A DNA stretch of 64,000 nucleotides from Citrobacter amalonaticus (lineage in GTDB: Bacteria > Pseudomonadota > Gammaproteobacteria > Enterobacterales > Enterobacteriaceae): positions 1,178,001-1,242,000 of the forward strand of contig NZ_CP014015.2 of NCBI RefSeq assembly GCF_001559075.2. Reading direction: 5' to 3'. Under the pieces are notes generated by a model. That model did no database searches. It was not told the DNA's origin and was given only the letters and a program-made list of their open reading frames with translations. A program made the translations under genes and the position numbers. Below are positions 61,316 to 64,000 of this stretch, piece by piece; positions within the stretch are counted from its first letter, which is position 1; every line of letters begins with the position of its first letter.

Positions 61316-61397
61316 TACCGGATGGCGCTAGCGCTTATCCGGCCTACAATAGCTGCGTAGGCCGGATAAGACGTGTCAACGTCGTCATCCGGCATTT
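61316..61397. repeat. BIME (two REP units) after fbp
   Basis: ccggatggcgctagcgc with gcgcttatccggcctac, then gcgtaggccggataag with cgtcgtcatccggca. It lies between fbp and the convergent chemoreceptor gene. Confidence 0.92.
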
Positions 61398-61401
61398 CAC
61401 A

Positions 61402-62514
61402 TCAGGCGGTCTGCAATTTAAACGACGCCATCGCTTCAATCAGCGCGTGCGACTGCTCTTCCAGCGAGCGGGTTGCCGCAGAAGACTGTTGTACCAGCGC
61501 CGCATTCTGCTGTGCCGTTTCATCCATCTGACTCACCGCGATATTCACCTGTTCGATACCGCGACTCTGCTCCTGCGACGCGCTGGCGATTTCCCGCATC
61601 AGTTTGGTCATCCGCATGACTTCGCTGGCAATCTCATCCATCGTTTCGCCCGCCTGCATCGCCAGATCGCTGCCCTCACCGACCTGAGATTGCGAATCAC
61701 CAATGAGCGTACGGATCTCTTTTGCGGCCTCCGCGCTGCGGCTGGCCAGATTGCGCACTTCGCCCGCCACCACGGCAAAACCGCGTCCCTGTTCTCCCGC
61801 GCGCGCCGCTTCAACTGAGGCGTTCAGCGCCAGAATATTGGTCTGGAATGCAATCCCGTCGATCACGCCAAGAATATCGGCGATACGATTAGAACTGCCG
61901 GAAATGTCGCGCATTTTTTCAATGACATAACACACCATTTCACTGCCGCGATCGGCGGTATCTGAAACCGATTTCGCCAGTTGATGCGCCTGATCGGCGT
62001 TTTCCGCATTCTGTTTCACCGTTGCGGTGAGCTCTTCCATGCTGGCGGCAGTTTGTTCCAGCGAGGTCGCCGTCGATTCGGTGCGTGTCGCCAGATGAAT
62101 GTTGCCCGCCGTCAGTTCACGACTGCCGGTGTCGATCTGCGAACTGGCATCGCGAACACGTTTGACGGACTCACTCAGCGCCATGCGCATCCCTTCAAGC
62201 GCGGCCTGCAGACGATTAAACTCGGCGCTGGCATAACGGCTTTCCGCCGCCGACAAATCTCCCGTTGCCAGGCGTTCCAGTTGTTCAACCACATTATCGA
62301 GCGGTTTCAGTAGGTTATTACGCATTAACAGCCAGACCACCGCCAGCAGGGCGATGGCCGTCAGCGTCGTCGCGGTCATCACCCCGTAATAGATCCATGA
62401 GGTAATGATTCGCGTGGAGGCGTAAATCCCCATGCCGCCTGTTAGCAGCAATAACAGGGTAATAAGCGACAATAAAACCAACAGGGTATTTCGTAGGGAG
62501 AGGGATTTTGGCAT
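61402..62514 (-). CDS. Methyl-accepting chemotaxis protein without a periplasmic sensor domain
   Basis: Chemoreceptor signalling to CheA/CheW. Seen: two membrane spans at about residues 8-30 and 42-66 with only about 11 residues between them, a HAMP domain (about 67-120), and the cytosolic MCP coiled coil with the conserved hairpin tip IDGIAFQTNILALNASVEAARAGEQGRGFAVVA near 218-250. Typical enteric receptors have about 150 periplasmic residues between the spans, so the ligand domain is missing. The C-terminus (SFKLQTA) also lacks the NWETF-type tether for CheR/CheB. It may sense membrane, pH or cytosolic cues. Confidence 0.93.
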   Translation of the reverse strand: MPKSLSLRNTLLVLLSLITLLLLLTGGMGIYASTRIITSWIYYGVMTATTLTAIALLAVVWLLMRNNLLKPLDNVVEQLERLATGDLSAAESRYASAEFNRLQAALEGMRMALSESVKRVRDASSQIDTGSRELTAGNIHLATRTESTATSLEQTAASMEELTATVKQNAENADQAHQLAKSVSDTADRGSEMVCYVIEKMRDISGSSNRIADILGVIDGIAFQTNILALNASVEAARAGEQGRGFAVVAGEVRNLASRSAEAAKEIRTLIGDSQSQVGEGSDLAMQAGETMDEIASEVMRMTKLMREIASASQEQSRGIEQVNIAVSQMDETAQQNAALVQQSSAATRSLEEQSHALIEAMASFKLQTA

Positions 62515-62595
62515 CGTTATTTTCCGGTTGTAAGATATACAGAAACTATCGACAACAACCGGAAAAAGTTTAGGTGTTTAAGTAAAATCTGTGTC

Positions 62596-63597
62596 TCACT
62601 TCGGCGTAGCCGCCGGGCCGACCCGCGTGACCGGCGAACTCTGTCGATTTTCCCAAAGCACCGTCAGACCGCGCTGCAACGCAATGAAAACAAATAACAA
62701 AACGCCAATGGCAATTTTCGTCCACCATGAACTGAGCGTGCCGTCGAAGTTAATGTAGGTCTGGATCAGCCCCTGAATCGCCACGCCAAACAGCGTTCCA
62801 AGAACCGTACCGACTCCACCGCTCAGCAACGTACCGCCAATCACCACCGAAGCAATGGCGTCCAGTTCCACACCGACCCCTGCCAGCGCGTAGCCAGCCT
62901 GGGTGTAGACAGAAAAGACAATCCCGGCCAGCGTCGCCAGCCCGGTTGACAACATATAGATCCGGATCGTTGTGCTACGGGTGGAAATCCCCATCAGATT
63001 TGCCGATGTCGCATTCCCGCCAATGGCATACACCTGATTGCCAAACCGGGTGCGATGCGCGAGGAAAATCCCAATAACCACCACCGCCAGCATCAGCAGG
63101 CCCATCGCGCTCAGACGCCCACCGCCGGGGATTTTCCACGCCAGGCTGGATAGCGTGTCGTAGATGGGATGGTTAATCGGGATCGACTCTTCCGATACCA
63201 GATAACTGACCCCGCGCAGGAAGAACATACCGGCAAGCGTGATGATAAACGCCGGGATCTTCAGCGCATCAATCAGCAACCCCATGAACGCGCCAAACGC
63301 GCAGCCCATCGCCAGGACCAGCGGAAACGCCAGCAGCGGCGAGATCCCCCAGTAGCCGATGGCTTTCGCCAGGAATACGCCGGTGAAGGCGATCACCGAC
63401 CCCACGGAGAGATCGATCCCGCCGGAGAGGATCACAAAGGTCATCCCCACGGCGATGATCCCCAGGAAGGCGTTATCGGTCAGAATGTTGCAGATCACGC
63501 GCGTGGAGGCAAAGCCGGGAAACTGAGTCAGGCAGTAGAGATAACCCAGCACGAAAACCCCGAGGGTGATCATTAACGGTAAATTACGTTTTATCAC
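62596..63597 (-). CDS. yjfF: Galactofuranose ABC transporter permease YjfF
   Basis: One of two permease subunits of the YtfQ-YtfR-YtfT-YjfF importer for galactofuranose, of the ribose-type (BPD_transp_2) family. About 8-10 spans; signatures GGIDLSVGSVIAFTG near residue 61 and GVELDAIASVVIGG near 240. The best start is GTG at 63597 (MIKRNLPL), 9 bp after AAAGGAG; a GTG two codons earlier is too close to it. It overlaps the ytfT 3' end by 14 bp. C-terminus differs slightly from E. coli. Confidence 0.94.
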   Translation of the reverse strand: MIKRNLPLMITLGVFVLGYLYCLTQFPGFASTRVICNILTDNAFLGIIAVGMTFVILSGGIDLSVGSVIAFTGVFLAKAIGYWGISPLLAFPLVLAMGCAFGAFMGLLIDALKIPAFIITLAGMFFLRGVSYLVSEESIPINHPIYDTLSSLAWKIPGGGRLSAMGLLMLAVVVIGIFLAHRTRFGNQVYAIGGNATSANLMGISTRSTTIRIYMLSTGLATLAGIVFSVYTQAGYALAGVGVELDAIASVVIGGTLLSGGVGTVLGTLFGVAIQGLIQTYINFDGTLSSWWTKIAIGVLLFVFIALQRGLTVLWENRQSSPVTRVGPAATPK

Positions 63598-64000
63598 GAC
63601 CACGCACTCCTTTTAGCAAACTGATAAAGCGCTGTGACTGCACAATCAGTACGCACAGCACCACGATGGCTTTGACCACCTGGTTCATCTCCGGCGGGAA
63701 CCCGGACAGCAGGATCCCGGTGTTCATCCCCTGAATGATCAGCGCGCCCACCACCGACAGCAGCAGATTAAAGCGCCCGCCCATCAGGGAACCACCGCCG
63801 ATCACCACCGCCAGAATGGCGTCCAGCTCCAGCCACAATCCGGCGTTGTTGGCATCGGCGCCGCGTATATCCGCCGTGACGATAATCCCGGCAATCGCCG
63901 CGCACAATCCGCTCAGCACGTAGGTAAGCATGACGATGACTCGCGTGTTCACCCCGGCATTTTTCGCCGCCCGGATGTTAATCCCCACCGCTTCAATAAA
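63584..64000 (-). CDS. ytfT: Galactofuranose ABC transporter permease YtfT (3' part; continues beyond window)
   Basis: C-terminal part of the second permease of the same importer. The open frame runs to the window edge with no true start inside it; the first visible residues read FIEAVGINIRAAKNAG. Signatures include LELDAILAVVIGGGSLMGGRFN, paralogous to YjfF. It ends GVRGRDKT. The upstream ytfR and ytfQ are expected just outside the window. Confidence 0.94.
   Translation of the reverse strand, partial: FIEAVGINIRAAKNAGVNTRVIVMLTYVLSGLCAAIAGIIVTADIRGADANNAGLWLELDAILAVVIGGGSLMGGRFNLLLSVVGALIIQGMNTGILLSGFPPEMNQVVKAIVVLCVLIVQSQRFISLLKGVRGRDKT

Overview
The window is a gene-dense enterobacterial chromosome segment. 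Protein lengths, motifs and gene order follow the Escherichia coli ahr/idn to ytf region closely (recalled synteny, not searched). A member of Enterobacteriaceae near Citrobacter or Salmonella fits best, because miaE, the arc cluster and the DUF4310-4312 cluster are present and are not in E. coli K-12 at these places. Species is not determined. I see no insertion sequence, prophage, CRISPR array, tRNA or rRNA. REP/BIME repeats lie at seven intergenic sites and one ERIC element lies next to holC.

Layout. 1-6058: alcohol dehydrogenase ahr (5' truncated) and the L-idonate regulon (idnK diverging from idnDOT-idnR, with a gluconate-type operator and a perfect CRP site between). 6137-20414: conserved housekeeping block (yjgR, lptFG, pepA, holC, valS, yjgN, yjgM, an unknown membrane protein, miaE, rraB, argI with tandem ARG boxes). 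20510-25009: TMAO/S-oxide reductase torYZ and tabA. 25688-32373: arginine deiminase operon arcA-arcC-arcB, an alanine/ornithine racemase-like gene, an arcD-type antiporter and an ArgR paralogue. 32364-34484: pyrL-pyrBI with its attenuator, and ridA. 34537-37401: an orphan TRAP transporter. 37758-40776: mgtA with the mgtL leader and a PhoP-type promoter. 40933-48333: treR, treBC and the anaerobic ribonucleotide reductase nrdDG.

48382-55830 is the most interesting region: a nine-gene operon on the minus strand. It encodes a stand-alone PRD protein, an SFCGS glycine-rich protein, DUF4312, two membrane proteins (DUF4311, DUF4310), an amidohydrolase, a DgaE-like PLP enzyme, a KDGP aldolase and a BglG/MtlR-type PTS regulator. 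The enzymes suggest catabolism of an acylated or amide-linked amino-sugar acid phosphate to pyruvate and glyceraldehyde 3-phosphate. No canonical PTS permease is present, so the DUF proteins are candidates for an uncharacterised, possibly PTS-coupled, transporter. 56174-64000 returns to conserved genes (cybC, pmbA, darP, mpl, fbp, yjfF, ytfT), interrupted by a chemoreceptor that lacks a periplasmic sensor domain.

Themes. Accessory blocks sit at syntenic junctions: torYZ between argI and tabA, arc between tabA and pyrL, TRAP between ridA and mgtA, the DUF cluster between nrdG and cybC, and the chemoreceptor between fbp and yjfF. Carbamoyl phosphate metabolism is concentrated here: three transcarbamoylases (argI, arcB, pyrB), carbamate kinase, an ArgR paralogue with an altered effector pocket, and a perfect ARG box in front of pyrL-pyrBI.
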